Positions 42,577 to 50,020 of a stretch of DNA of 64,000 nucleotides are shown here, piece by piece. Below the pieces are notes generated by a model that ran no database searches, had not been told where the DNA came from, and worked only from the letters and a program-made list of their open reading frames with translations. Within the stretch, counting starts at the first letter, position 1. Each line of letters starts with the position of its first letter. Source of the stretch: Pseudomonas botevensis (GTDB taxonomy: Bacteria; Pseudomonadota; Gammaproteobacteria; Pseudomonadales; Pseudomonadaceae); assembly GCF_019145475.1 (NCBI RefSeq), contig NZ_JAHTKI010000002.1:310001-374000 (forward strand). The letters run 5' to 3'. The position numbers were made by a program, and so were the translations under genes.

Positions 42577-43098
42577 TTAATGGGGGAAGTGGCTGATCAA
42601 GGCATCAGCCTCGCGATAGGCCTGACCGGCGCGCACACGCCATTTGGCCAATTCGTCGGCGTCCTGCGACACATGCACCCGGTGGCCCTCGTGGGTGATG
42701 GGCTTGCCGGTGTTGGCGTCCATCAACACCAGATCCACAGGTTTGCCAGTGGCTTCGTCGGCCAGGAAAACCTTGTCCGAGCCGCTGGTGTGGCGGGCGC
42801 CCCAGGCCATCAGCGTGAGGATGACCGGGCGTAGATCCCGGCCTGCTTCGGTGAGGAGGTACTCGTAACGGGGCGGGTTGTCCTGATAAGGACGGCGTTC
42901 GAGCAGACCGGCGGCGGTCAGCGCGCCGAGGCGGCGGGTCAGGGTGTTCGACGCGATACCCAGGCTGTTGAGGAATTCGTCGAAACGGCGCAGACCGTAG
43001 AAGGCATCACGCAGGATCAACAGGCTCCAGCCGTCACCAATGTGCTCAAGGGTATGGGCGACCGGACAAGGCATAGATTGAAAGCTGGCTCTTTTCAT
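42577..43098 (-). CDS. HxlR-family winged-helix regulator
   Basis: This 173-residue protein has the HxlR core: CPVAHTLEHIGDGWSLLILRD, then RRFDEF and GIASNTLTRRLGAL, with a C-terminal extension of about 70 residues that is longer than usual. Cys11 is in the position where redox- or electrophile-sensing HxlR proteins have a cysteine. GGAG lies 7 bases before the ATG. It likely autoregulates and controls emrAB; an inverted repeat lies 26 bases upstream. Confidence 0.85.
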   Translation of the reverse strand: MKRASFQSMPCPVAHTLEHIGDGWSLLILRDAFYGLRRFDEFLNSLGIASNTLTRRLGALTAAGLLERRPYQDNPPRYEYLLTEAGRDLRPVILTLMAWGARHTSGSDKVFLADEATGKPVDLVLMDANTGKPITHEGHRVHVSQDADELAKWRVRAGQAYREADALISHFPH

Positions 43099-43123
43099 CG
43101 GGCTTCTCCACAGTAAGTGGTGA

Positions 43124-43143
43124 AATATTATGCAAATAATATT
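43124..43143 (-). promoter_or_regulatory. Operator-like inverted repeat upstream of hxlR-emrAB
   Basis: AATATTAT (43124-43131) and ATAATATT (43136-43143) form a perfect 8-base inverted repeat with a GCAA spacer. It lies 26 bases from the HxlR-gene ATG in an AT-rich stretch likely to contain the promoter. Binding by the HxlR protein is inferred. Confidence 0.55.
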
Positions 43144-43258
43144 ACATAGATAATTTCATCATGGAAGTGACTTTTCTAAAGCGTCGATGCCGGTCATCGG
43201 TTCGTGCTCGAACCCAATTTCGGAGGGGGAGGGAAACTCGATGGAGTAACGAGCAAGC

Positions 43259-43291
43259 AAAAAAAAGCCCCGCAGCCAAATGGCGCGGGGC
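43259..43291 (-). terminator. Rho-independent terminator after the TetR-family gene
   Basis: GCCCCGC (43267-43273) pairs with GCGGGGC (43285-43291). On the minus strand the stem is followed by eight T (43266-43259). It lies 34 bases beyond the stop of the gene at 43325. Confidence 0.85.
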
Positions 43292-43324
43292 AACAAATCA
43301 CCGACGATGCGGGGAGGGGCCGTA

Positions 43325-43909
43325 TCAGCGATCCACCGATTCGCCGTGCGGTTGACGCAAGTAGTGCTTCTCAATGGTATGGCGCGTCGAGGAAATGATT
43401 TCCTTGCGGGTCTGCTCCTTCGCCACGACGCGGGACAACATCAAGGCACCCACACATTGAGCGAGAATGGCCCAGGCAGCCTCCGGATCGTCGACACGTC
43501 TGGCCCAGGCCTGCTGAATGTGTTTCAACCCTTTCTCGACCGTCTGGCGCACTTCGGGTTCGGCGCGTGCGATCTCTGCGCCCAATGCGGGAAGCACGCA
43601 CCCCTCATCGGGATGAAGCGAGTGAAAGGTACTCAGGTAGGTGCGCAAGCATTGCTCCAACTGCTCCCCTGACTGGTTTTGATCGCCAGCCAGCATTTCG
43701 GTGCTGTTTCGGATCTCGTCTTCAATCACCGCCTGGAACAGTGCCTGCTTGGAGGGGAAGTGGCTGTAGAAAGCACCGCCCGTCATGCCGATGGCGGACA
43801 TCAACGCGTCAACGCCGGTCGTGCCGAAACCGCCTTTCTTGGTGATGGCTCGTGCGGTTTCAAGCAGTCTGGATCGTGTCTCTTCCTTGTGCGTTTTGGA
43901 GTAGCGCAT
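43325..43909 (-). CDS. TetR/AcrR-family regulator
   Basis: This 194-residue protein has an N-terminal helix-turn-helix (GFGTTGVDALMSAIGMTGGAF, then YSHFPSKQALF). The ligand domain has one cysteine in DEGCVLPALGAEIAR, a context seen in regulators of the AcrR/NemR kind. It stands alone between the efflux genes and the two-component genes. A 13-base palindrome lies about 50 bases upstream. Target genes are unknown beyond likely autoregulation. Confidence 0.85.
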   Translation of the reverse strand: MRYSKTHKEETRSRLLETARAITKKGGFGTTGVDALMSAIGMTGGAFYSHFPSKQALFQAVIEDEIRNSTEMLAGDQNQSGEQLEQCLRTYLSTFHSLHPDEGCVLPALGAEIARAEPEVRQTVEKGLKHIQQAWARRVDDPEAAWAILAQCVGALMLSRVVAKEQTRKEIISSTRHTIEKHYLRQPHGESVDR

Positions 43910-43959
43910 GGGTGGATCTCAGCGATGGATTGACATGCGGCGGAGCTTAGCATGTCGCT

Positions 43960-43972
43960 CGTTTAGTAAACG
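43960..43972 (-). promoter_or_regulatory. Palindromic TetR-type operator
   Basis: CGTTTA-G-TAAACG is a perfect 13-base palindrome 50 bases upstream of the TetR-family start. It lies between that gene and the end of the response regulator gene. Such sites are typical autoregulatory targets of TetR proteins. Confidence 0.6.
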
Positions 43973-43990
43973 ATCACTCAGACTCTTCAG

Positions 43991-44635
43991 TCAGTGCGAA
44001 ATGAGCCCGTGATCGATCGCGTATTTGACCAGCGCCGCCGGTTTGTCGATGTTGAGTTTGCGGCGAATGCTCAGGCGATGGGTTTCCACGGTGCGCACGC
44101 TGATGTCCAGTTCCCGCGCCATTTCCTTGTTGTTCAACCCTTGCGCCATCTTCGACAGCACCTGGCGTTCCCGAGGCGTCAGCTCGCTGTCGCTGTTCTT
44201 GTCGGCAATCAGCCTTTGCGCGATTTCGGCGCTGTAGAACGTACCGCCGCTGGTGATGGCTTCGATGGCCGCAAGGATTTCTCGCGACGGCGCATTCTTC
44301 AGCACATAGCCGCTTGCACCTGAGCGCAGGGACTCACTCACGTATTCATGATTGTCGTACATGCTCAGGACCAGCACTTTGAGCGACGGGTACTGGCTGC
44401 GCAGCACACGGGTCAGCACCAGGCCATTCATGTCGCGCAGGCTGATGTCCACCAGCAGCAGGTCCGGTTGGCAGCGTCCGACCATTTCGATCGCCTCGGC
44501 GCCACTTTCGGCTTCGCCCACCACTTCCAGAGGCGGCATGACCGCCAGCAGGGCCTTGATGCCGTCGCGGACCAGAGAGTGGTCGTCAACCAAGGCGACG
44601 CGGATAGGAGAGGGCAGGTTCATTGCGGTATTCAC
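43991..44635 (-). CDS. NarL/LuxR-type response regulator
   Basis: This 214-residue protein has a receiver domain with D63 (LLLVDISL) and a C-terminal LuxR helix-turn-helix (LTPRERQVLSKMAQGLNNKE, then ISVRTVETHR). It follows the sensor kinase gene by 20 bases. The start is uncertain: GTG at 44635 or ATG at 44623, neither with a good ribosome site. It is predicted to control the divergent cstA-ybdD genes through the TACGTA elements at 46150-46182. Confidence 0.88.
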   Translation of the reverse strand: MNTAMNLPSPIRVALVDDHSLVRDGIKALLAVMPPLEVVGEAESGAEAIEMVGRCQPDLLLVDISLRDMNGLVLTRVLRSQYPSLKVLVLSMYDNHEYVSESLRSGASGYVLKNAPSREILAAIEAITSGGTFYSAEIAQRLIADKNSDSELTPRERQVLSKMAQGLNNKEMARELDISVRTVETHRLSIRRKLNIDKPAALVKYAIDHGLISH

Positions 44636-44655
44636 TCTTATTGTTTTGGGAGGCG

Positions 44656-46017
44656 TCAGGATTTGTCGACGGAAGGGTTCATGGGCAGCAGCACGTCCAG
44701 CTCACTGCGCCCCGGCGTCGAAATCAGATCGAAGCGACCGCCAAAGTGCTCAACCCGCTCGCGCATGTTGCGCAGCCCGATTCCGGCATGGCGCCGTTGG
44801 ACCTGAGCGACGTTGAAACCCACACCATCATCGACCACGGTCAGGCGAATGTTGTCGTCCGTGCCGTGCAGGGTAATGGAAACGTTTTTTGCCTGTGCAT
44901 GGCGTTCGATGTTGGTCAGACACTCCTGCACGATGCGGAACAATGACACCGCTGCGCCATCGACCAGATGACAATCGAATTCGTTGTCGTTGTAGGTCAC
45001 CGCAAGGCCGCTGCGCTGCTCGAATTCCGCCGCCAGCTGGCCGATGGCCGCCGACAGACCCAGGGTGTCGAGCAACGAAGAACGCAAGTCGTGAGACAGG
45101 CTGCGCACTTCTCCAATCGCTTCGCCAAGCCGCTCGGTGGCATTTCTCAAAATCGTCAGGCCATTGTCCTGTCCCTTCTCCAGCACATGGCTGGCCAGTT
45201 CGAACTGAAACTTGATCGAGACCAGTACCTGGCTGATGCCGTCGTGCAACTCGCGGGAGACCCGTGAACGTTCCTCCTCTTGCAGACTGACGATGCGCTG
45301 CGTCAGACGCTGCAGTTTCTTGTCCGCCAGACGGTGCTCGCTGACGTTGAGGGTAATCCCGGTGGCGAACACGAACAGTACGGCAACGAGGGCGACAACG
45401 CCTATCGCCATCATGGTTTTGCGAATGCCCATGGCCACTTCGGTACGCGCTTGCTGAGTGGCGCGCTCGACGTCTTCAATGTAGATGCCGGTGCCCAGCA
45501 TCCAGCCCCAGCGGTCGAGCATGACCACATAGGCGAGCTTGTCGGTGACCTGGCCGGAGGAGGGCTTGTTCCAGGCGTAGCGTTGAAAGCCTTCGCCGGA
45601 TTGAGCGCTCTTGAGCAACGCCTGAATCACCGGTAAACCGTGTGGGTCCTTCATGTCCCACAGGTATTGGCCCACCAGTTCCGACTGGCGCGCGTGCATC
45701 AGGCTGCGACCTTCATGGTCGTAGACGAAAAAGTAACCGTTGATGCCGAAGCTGAGCTTGCGCAGTTCTTCCAGCACTTGTTGCTGCGCATGGGCATCGC
45801 CGCGCCCATCGTCATACAGCGGCGCAATCAGGCTCTGCGCCATTTCCACGTAGTTTTTCAGCTCCGCACGCTTGCTCGCCAGAATGCTGTCTTCAATCAG
45901 TTGCGCCTGCTGATCGCCCAACTGGCGGTTGAGGGAAATCACCAACCCACAGATCACCGCAATCGCCAGTACGAGCGGCAGAATTCCAAGGGCGACGATT
46001 TTGTGTTTGAGCTGCAT
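44656..46017 (-). CDS. Cache-domain sensor histidine kinase of the NarX/HisKA_3 type
   Basis: This 453-residue kinase has a helix at 8-28, an extracytoplasmic single Cache domain (about 35-190, with GYFFVYDHEGRSLMH and WGWMLGTGIYIEDV), and a second helix at 200-222. The HisKA_3 domain has H258 in SRELHDGISQVL and a C-terminal ATPase. AGGAG precedes the ATG at 46017. Cache domains of this sort often bind small carboxylates, which would suit control of cstA, a pyruvate/peptide transporter family. Confidence 0.88.
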   Translation of the reverse strand: MQLKHKIVALGILPLVLAIAVICGLVISLNRQLGDQQAQLIEDSILASKRAELKNYVEMAQSLIAPLYDDGRGDAHAQQQVLEELRKLSFGINGYFFVYDHEGRSLMHARQSELVGQYLWDMKDPHGLPVIQALLKSAQSGEGFQRYAWNKPSSGQVTDKLAYVVMLDRWGWMLGTGIYIEDVERATQQARTEVAMGIRKTMMAIGVVALVAVLFVFATGITLNVSEHRLADKKLQRLTQRIVSLQEEERSRVSRELHDGISQVLVSIKFQFELASHVLEKGQDNGLTILRNATERLGEAIGEVRSLSHDLRSSLLDTLGLSAAIGQLAAEFEQRSGLAVTYNDNEFDCHLVDGAAVSLFRIVQECLTNIERHAQAKNVSITLHGTDDNIRLTVVDDGVGFNVAQVQRRHAGIGLRNMRERVEHFGGRFDLISTPGRSELDVLLPMNPSVDKS

Positions 46018-46149
46018 GGGGGCTCCTGTCCGGGGCGACGGCTCGGCATCATATGTCAAAAGATACGCCCGGCCTTAAACATTGGCGGACGGAATGACTG
46101 ACGGCTCGAAACGATCCGTTGAAGCGTAAAACCGGCACCCGCGTGGCAT

Positions 46150-46182
46150 CTACGTAGAACTACGTAGGTGGCGCGTACGTAG
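46150..46182. promoter_or_regulatory. Three TACGTA elements between the sensor kinase gene and cstA
   Basis: CTACGTAG occurs at 46150-46157 and 46160-46167, with centres 10 bases apart, and GTACGTAG at 46175-46182, centre 15 bases further. All three contain the palindrome TACGTA. They sit about 115-145 bases upstream of the cstA ATG. Phased palindromes of this kind suit a NarL-type dimer, most simply the neighbouring regulator. Confidence 0.6.
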
Positions 46183-46294
46183 TAACGCGGATTTCTTTGA
46201 TGACAGGATGCGCAGATATTGGGCCAGCTCCGCATCGCGGACACAATTATAAAAATTACCGCCGCAGCCCCTGGTTGTCGGCAGGAGACAAGCT

Positions 46295-48352
46295 ATGCCC
46301 CGTCTGGCTAAACACCTCGCCTGGTTTGCCGTGGCTGTCCTTGGAGCGATTGCGCTGAGTGTCGTGGCCCTGCGCCGCGGCGAAGCGATCAACGCCCTCT
46401 GGATCGTAGTCGCAGCAGTCGCTATCTACCTCGTTGCCTACCGCTACTACAGCCTGTTCATCGCCAATAAAGTGATGCAGCTGGACCCCAATCGAGCCAC
46501 GCCCGCCGTACTCAACAACGACGGTCTGGACTACGTTCCAACCAACAAACACGTTCTTTTCGGTCACCATTTCGCGGCCATCGCTGGCGCGGGTCCGCTG
46601 GTCGGTCCGGTTCTGGCGGCGCAGATGGGTTATCTGCCCGGCACACTCTGGCTGATCGCCGGCGTGGTGCTGGCGGGCGCGGTTCAGGACTTCATGGTTC
46701 TGTTCATGTCGACCCGGCGCAACGGCCGCTCCCTTGGCGACATGGTGCGCGAAGAAATGGGCCGCATCCCTGGCACCATCGCGCTGTTCGGTTGCTTCCT
46801 GATCATGATCATCATCCTCGCGGTGTTGGCGCTGATCGTGGTCAAGGCGCTGGCCGAGAGCCCGTGGGGCATTTTCACGGTGATGGCGACCATCCCGATC
46901 GCGATGTTCATGGGTATCTACATGCGCTACATCCGCCCGGGGCGCATCGGCGAAATCTCCATCATTGGTGTGCTGTTGCTGCTGGGTTCGATCTGGCTGG
47001 GCGGGCAAGTCGCCGCCGATCCGGTGTGGGCCAAGGTGTTTACCTTTACCGGTATCCAGATCACCTGGATGCTGATCGGTTATGGTTTCGTTGCGGCGGT
47101 ACTGCCGGTGTGGCTGATTCTGGCCCCGCGTGACTACCTCTCGACCTTCATGAAAATCGGCACCATCGTCGCCTTGGCAATCGGCATTCTGGTGACCATG
47201 CCCGAGCTGAAAATGCCGGCGCTGACCCAGTTCGTCGACGGCTCTGGCCCGGTGTGGAAGGGTGGTCTGTTCCCGTTCCTGTTCATCACCATTGCCTGCG
47301 GCGCGGTGTCCGGTTTCCACGCGCTGATTGCTTCCGGCACTACGCCGAAGTTGCTGGCGAGTGAAGGGCACGCCCGTTACATCGGTTACGGCGGCATGCT
47401 GATGGAATCGTTCGTGGCAATCATGGCCATGGTCGCCGCTTCGGTGATCGATCCAGGTGTGTATTTCGCCATGAACAGCCCGGCCGCCGTGGTCGGCGCC
47501 GACGCCGTTGCCGTTGCGCAGACCGTCAGCAGCTGGGGCTTTGCAATTACCCCGGAAGCCCTGCAAGCCGTGGCTCACGACATCGGCGAAACCACCATCC
47601 TGGCCCGTGCCGGCGGTGCGCCGACCCTGGCGGTCGGTATCGCGCAGATCCTGCACCACGTACTGCCGGGTGAGAACACCATGGCGTTCTGGTACCACTT
47701 CGCAATCCTGTTCGAAGCGCTGTTCATCCTCACCGCTGTCGACGCCGGTACTCGTGCCGGGCGTTTCATGCTGCAGGATCTGCTCGGCTCTTTCGTACCA
47801 GCGTTGCGCCGTACCGAATCCTGGACCGCCAACCTGATCGCGACCGCTGGCTGCGTGGCGATGTGGGGTTATCTGTTGTATCAAGGTGTGATCGATCCAC
47901 TGGGCGGCATCAATACCCTGTGGCCGCTGTTCGGTATCTCCAACCAGATGCTGGCCGGTATCGCGCTGATGCTCGGCACCGTCGTGCTGATCAAAATGAA
48001 ACGCGAGCGTTACGTGTGGGTCACCTTGCTGCCGGCGGCCTGGCTGCTGATCTGCACCACCACCGCAGGCTTCATCAAGCTGTTTGACGCCAACCCGGCA
48101 ATCGGCTTCCTGGCCCTGGCCAAGAAGTACAGCGATGCCCTGGCCAATAATCAGGTGCTGGCACCGGCCAAAAGTATCGATCAGATGCAACACGTGATCT
48201 TCAACGCCTACACCAACGCAACACTGACTGCGCTGTTCCTGTTCGTGGTGTTCAGCATTCTGTTCTTTGCACTCAAGGTCGGTGTCGCGGCCTGGGGCAA
48301 AAAAGAGCGGACGGACAAAGAAGCGCCATACCAGGCCGTACCGGATGCCTGA
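46295..48352 (+). CDS. cstA: CstA/BtsT-family transporter
   Basis: This 685-residue inner-membrane protein has about 16 to 18 helices and the family signature [21 protein letters not shown]. Members import pyruvate or peptides when preferred carbon runs out. GGAG lies 7 bases before the ATG. A two-base gap precedes ybdD, its usual partner. The divergent two-component genes probably regulate it. Confidence 0.93.
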   Translation: MPRLAKHLAWFAVAVLGAIALSVVALRRGEAINALWIVVAAVAIYLVAYRYYSLFIANKVMQLDPNRATPAVLNNDGLDYVPTNKHVLFGHHFAAIAGAGPLVGPVLAAQMGYLPGTLWLIAGVVLAGAVQDFMVLFMSTRRNGRSLGDMVREEMGRIPGTIALFGCFLIMIIILAVLALIVVKALAESPWGIFTVMATIPIAMFMGIYMRYIRPGRIGEISIIGVLLLLGSIWLGGQVAADPVWAKVFTFTGIQITWMLIGYGFVAAVLPVWLILAPRDYLSTFMKIGTIVALAIGILVTMPELKMPALTQFVDGSGPVWKGGLFPFLFITIACGAVSGFHALIASGTTPKLLASEGHARYIGYGGMLMESFVAIMAMVAASVIDPGVYFAMNSPAAVVGADAVAVAQTVSSWGFAITPEALQAVAHDIGETTILARAGGAPTLAVGIAQILHHVLPGENTMAFWYHFAILFEALFILTAVDAGTRAGRFMLQDLLGSFVPALRRTESWTANLIATAGCVAMWGYLLYQGVIDPLGGINTLWPLFGISNQMLAGIALMLGTVVLIKMKRERYVWVTLLPAAWLLICTTTAGFIKLFDANPAIGFLALAKKYSDALANNQVLAPAKSIDQMQHVIFNAYTNATLTALFLFVVFSILFFALKVGVAAWGKKERTDKEAPYQAVPDA

Positions 48353-48354
48353 TC

Positions 48355-48552
48355 ATGTTCAACGACCTCAATCGGCTCGGCAAATACCTCGGTCAGGCCG
48401 CGCGCCTGATGGTGGGGATGCCTGACTACGATAACTATGTCGAACACATGCAAAGCAAACACCCGGACAAGCCGTTGATGGACTACGAGGCGTTCTTCCG
48501 GGAGCGCCAGGAGGCCCGATACGGTAGCAAGGCCGGGCCTAAGTGCTGTTGA
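48355..48552 (+). CDS. ybdD: YbdD/YjiX-family small protein
   Basis: This 65-residue protein has the conserved family pattern [20 protein letters not shown] then [14 protein letters not shown] and ends in KCC. It is almost always encoded directly after cstA/btsT genes, and pyruvate import in E. coli requires such a partner. It lies two bases after the cstA stop. A strong terminator follows it. Confidence 0.9.
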   Translation: MFNDLNRLGKYLGQAARLMVGMPDYDNYVEHMQSKHPDKPLMDYEAFFRERQEARYGSKAGPKCC

Positions 48553-48558
48553 TCTGTT

Positions 48559-48593
48559 AAGCGGGTAGTGACATGAGTCACTCCCGCTTTTTT
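48559..48593 (+). terminator. Rho-independent terminator of cstA-ybdD
   Basis: AAGCGGG (48559-48565) and AGTGAC pair with GTCACT and CCCGCTT across an ATGA loop with one mismatch, followed by a run of six T ending at 48593. It is well placed 7 bases after the ybdD stop. Confidence 0.88.
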
Positions 48594-48628
48594 GTGGTTG
48601 TAGAACCGAATCCCCGCAAGTCGAGCGC

Positions 48629-49927
48629 TCAGAGCGCAGCCTTCACCTGCAATCCCACCACCAGTGCATTGTCGATGTCCTGCCCGGAAAACGCGCCCGG
48701 TTCGATGATGTATTGCACATTCGGACGCAGCGTCAGCCAGGGGGTGGCTTGATAGCCGTAACCGAGTTCGATCAATTGTTCTGCACTGTCCAGGTTCGGG
48801 AACGCAGCGCCATTGGCCAGCGCGGCGTCCTGTTGTACATCGCGACTGCGCGGGTTGGGCACGGCGCGGCCATAACCTAAAGCGACAGTGTCACGCGGGC
48901 GGCCTTCGAACGGTTTGTACAAAACCACGCCGGTGCCGTACCACTTACTGAACGGCGAAGCTGCTTCGCTCGCGGCCGAATACTGGCCGAACGCATGCAG
49001 GCTGCGGCCCTCGGACGTCGGCGAACGCCAGACCGCCTGATCGATCAGCAGATAATGACCGCCGCGCCCGGATACTTCCTTATCGCTGCCGATGCGTTTT
49101 ACCTCGGAGCTGTCGTAGTAATAACCGAGCTTGTATTCGCCGGGCAGGCTGCCGGCGTGCTTGTACACCAGTTCGATCGGCACCACGGTGCCGGTGGTGT
49201 GTTTCGGTCCCAGGTGCCAGGCACGGCTGGAATTACCATTGCTTTCAGGATCGACGTTGAAGGCGGCCACACGCAGTTGCCAGGCGGAGGACAGGTCGTA
49301 TTTGACTCGCACACCGAGGCGGGCATTGGGGTAGTTGGTCCAGCCGCTGCCGCCGGACATGTTCAACGGGTGACCGCAGAACCCGGCGTTCATGAAGTTG
49401 CAGAGAATGCCGCTGTCCAGGCCGCCGAGGTCGTTGCCCATGGCCATGTAGCCGAGTTTGACGTTGAGCGCCGGGGTGTACAGCGTGCGCTCGTAGCTCA
49501 GTTCGGTCAGGCGGGTATAGAGGCCGCCGTAGTTTTCCTGGATCGGCAGACGGTTGCCGACCAGGTCTTCCGAGGCGCTGTTGCCGCGTCGGTCGTTGAT
49601 GGTGAGCTGGATCTTGCCGGCGTTGTCCACGCCATACAGTTTGCTCAGGTCGAATTGCGCGCCGAGCTTGATGTTCTGCGAGTAACGCGCCGAGCGGTGC
49701 AGACCGCCGTCGGCGTTGTAGGCGGTCTCGCCGCTGTAGTCACCGGTGAATTTGATGCCGTCTTCGTCGAGCTGGTGGCGCAGTCCGCCCCAGTCGCCGG
49801 TCAGGGTATTGCGGGTGAACAGATTCGAATCGGTATCGGCGAAGGCGGGCAGGGTAGCGCTGCAAGTGAGACCGAACAGCACGCCGGTGAAAACGCCGGA
49901 ATGAGTAAAGCGAACAGCCAATGACAT
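48629..49927 (-). CDS. oprB: Carbohydrate-selective porin OprB
   Basis: This 432-residue outer-membrane porin has a signal peptide ending PAFA-DTD. The OprB-family opening TLTGDWGGLRHQLDEDGIKF follows, then a beta-barrel with many alternating strands. I chose the start at 49927 because GGAA lies 8 bases upstream; two earlier ATG codons lack sites. It follows gcd on the same strand and admits glucose to the periplasm for that enzyme. A GC-rich hairpin lies between the two genes. Confidence 0.9.
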   Translation of the reverse strand: MSLAVRFTHSGVFTGVLFGLTCSATLPAFADTDSNLFTRNTLTGDWGGLRHQLDEDGIKFTGDYSGETAYNADGGLHRSARYSQNIKLGAQFDLSKLYGVDNAGKIQLTINDRRGNSASEDLVGNRLPIQENYGGLYTRLTELSYERTLYTPALNVKLGYMAMGNDLGGLDSGILCNFMNAGFCGHPLNMSGGSGWTNYPNARLGVRVKYDLSSAWQLRVAAFNVDPESNGNSSRAWHLGPKHTTGTVVPIELVYKHAGSLPGEYKLGYYYDSSEVKRIGSDKEVSGRGGHYLLIDQAVWRSPTSEGRSLHAFGQYSAASEAASPFSKWYGTGVVLYKPFEGRPRDTVALGYGRAVPNPRSRDVQQDAALANGAAFPNLDSAEQLIELGYGYQATPWLTLRPNVQYIIEPGAFSGQDIDNALVVGLQVKAAL

Positions 49928-49969
49928 GTAAAAACTTCCTGCTGAAATCTTGGGCATAGACAGAAAACG

Positions 49970-49993
49970 GCGCGGCACCCGAAGGTGCCGCGC
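49970..49993 (-). terminator. Hairpin between gcd and oprB
   Basis: GCGCGGCACC and GGTGCCGCGC form a perfect 10 bp stem with a CGAA tetraloop. On the minus strand it is followed by CCGTTTTCTG, so it may be a partial terminator that lets gcd and oprB be expressed at different levels, or an RNase barrier. Confidence 0.65.
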
Positions 49994-50020
49994 ACAAGTG
50001 CAATGAAGAAGGGCGGCGGT

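Noticed and set aside
46256..48193. 645-codon minus-strand frame opposite cstA
   Set aside because: Shadow; low-complexity His/Gln/Asp-rich product and no ribosome site.
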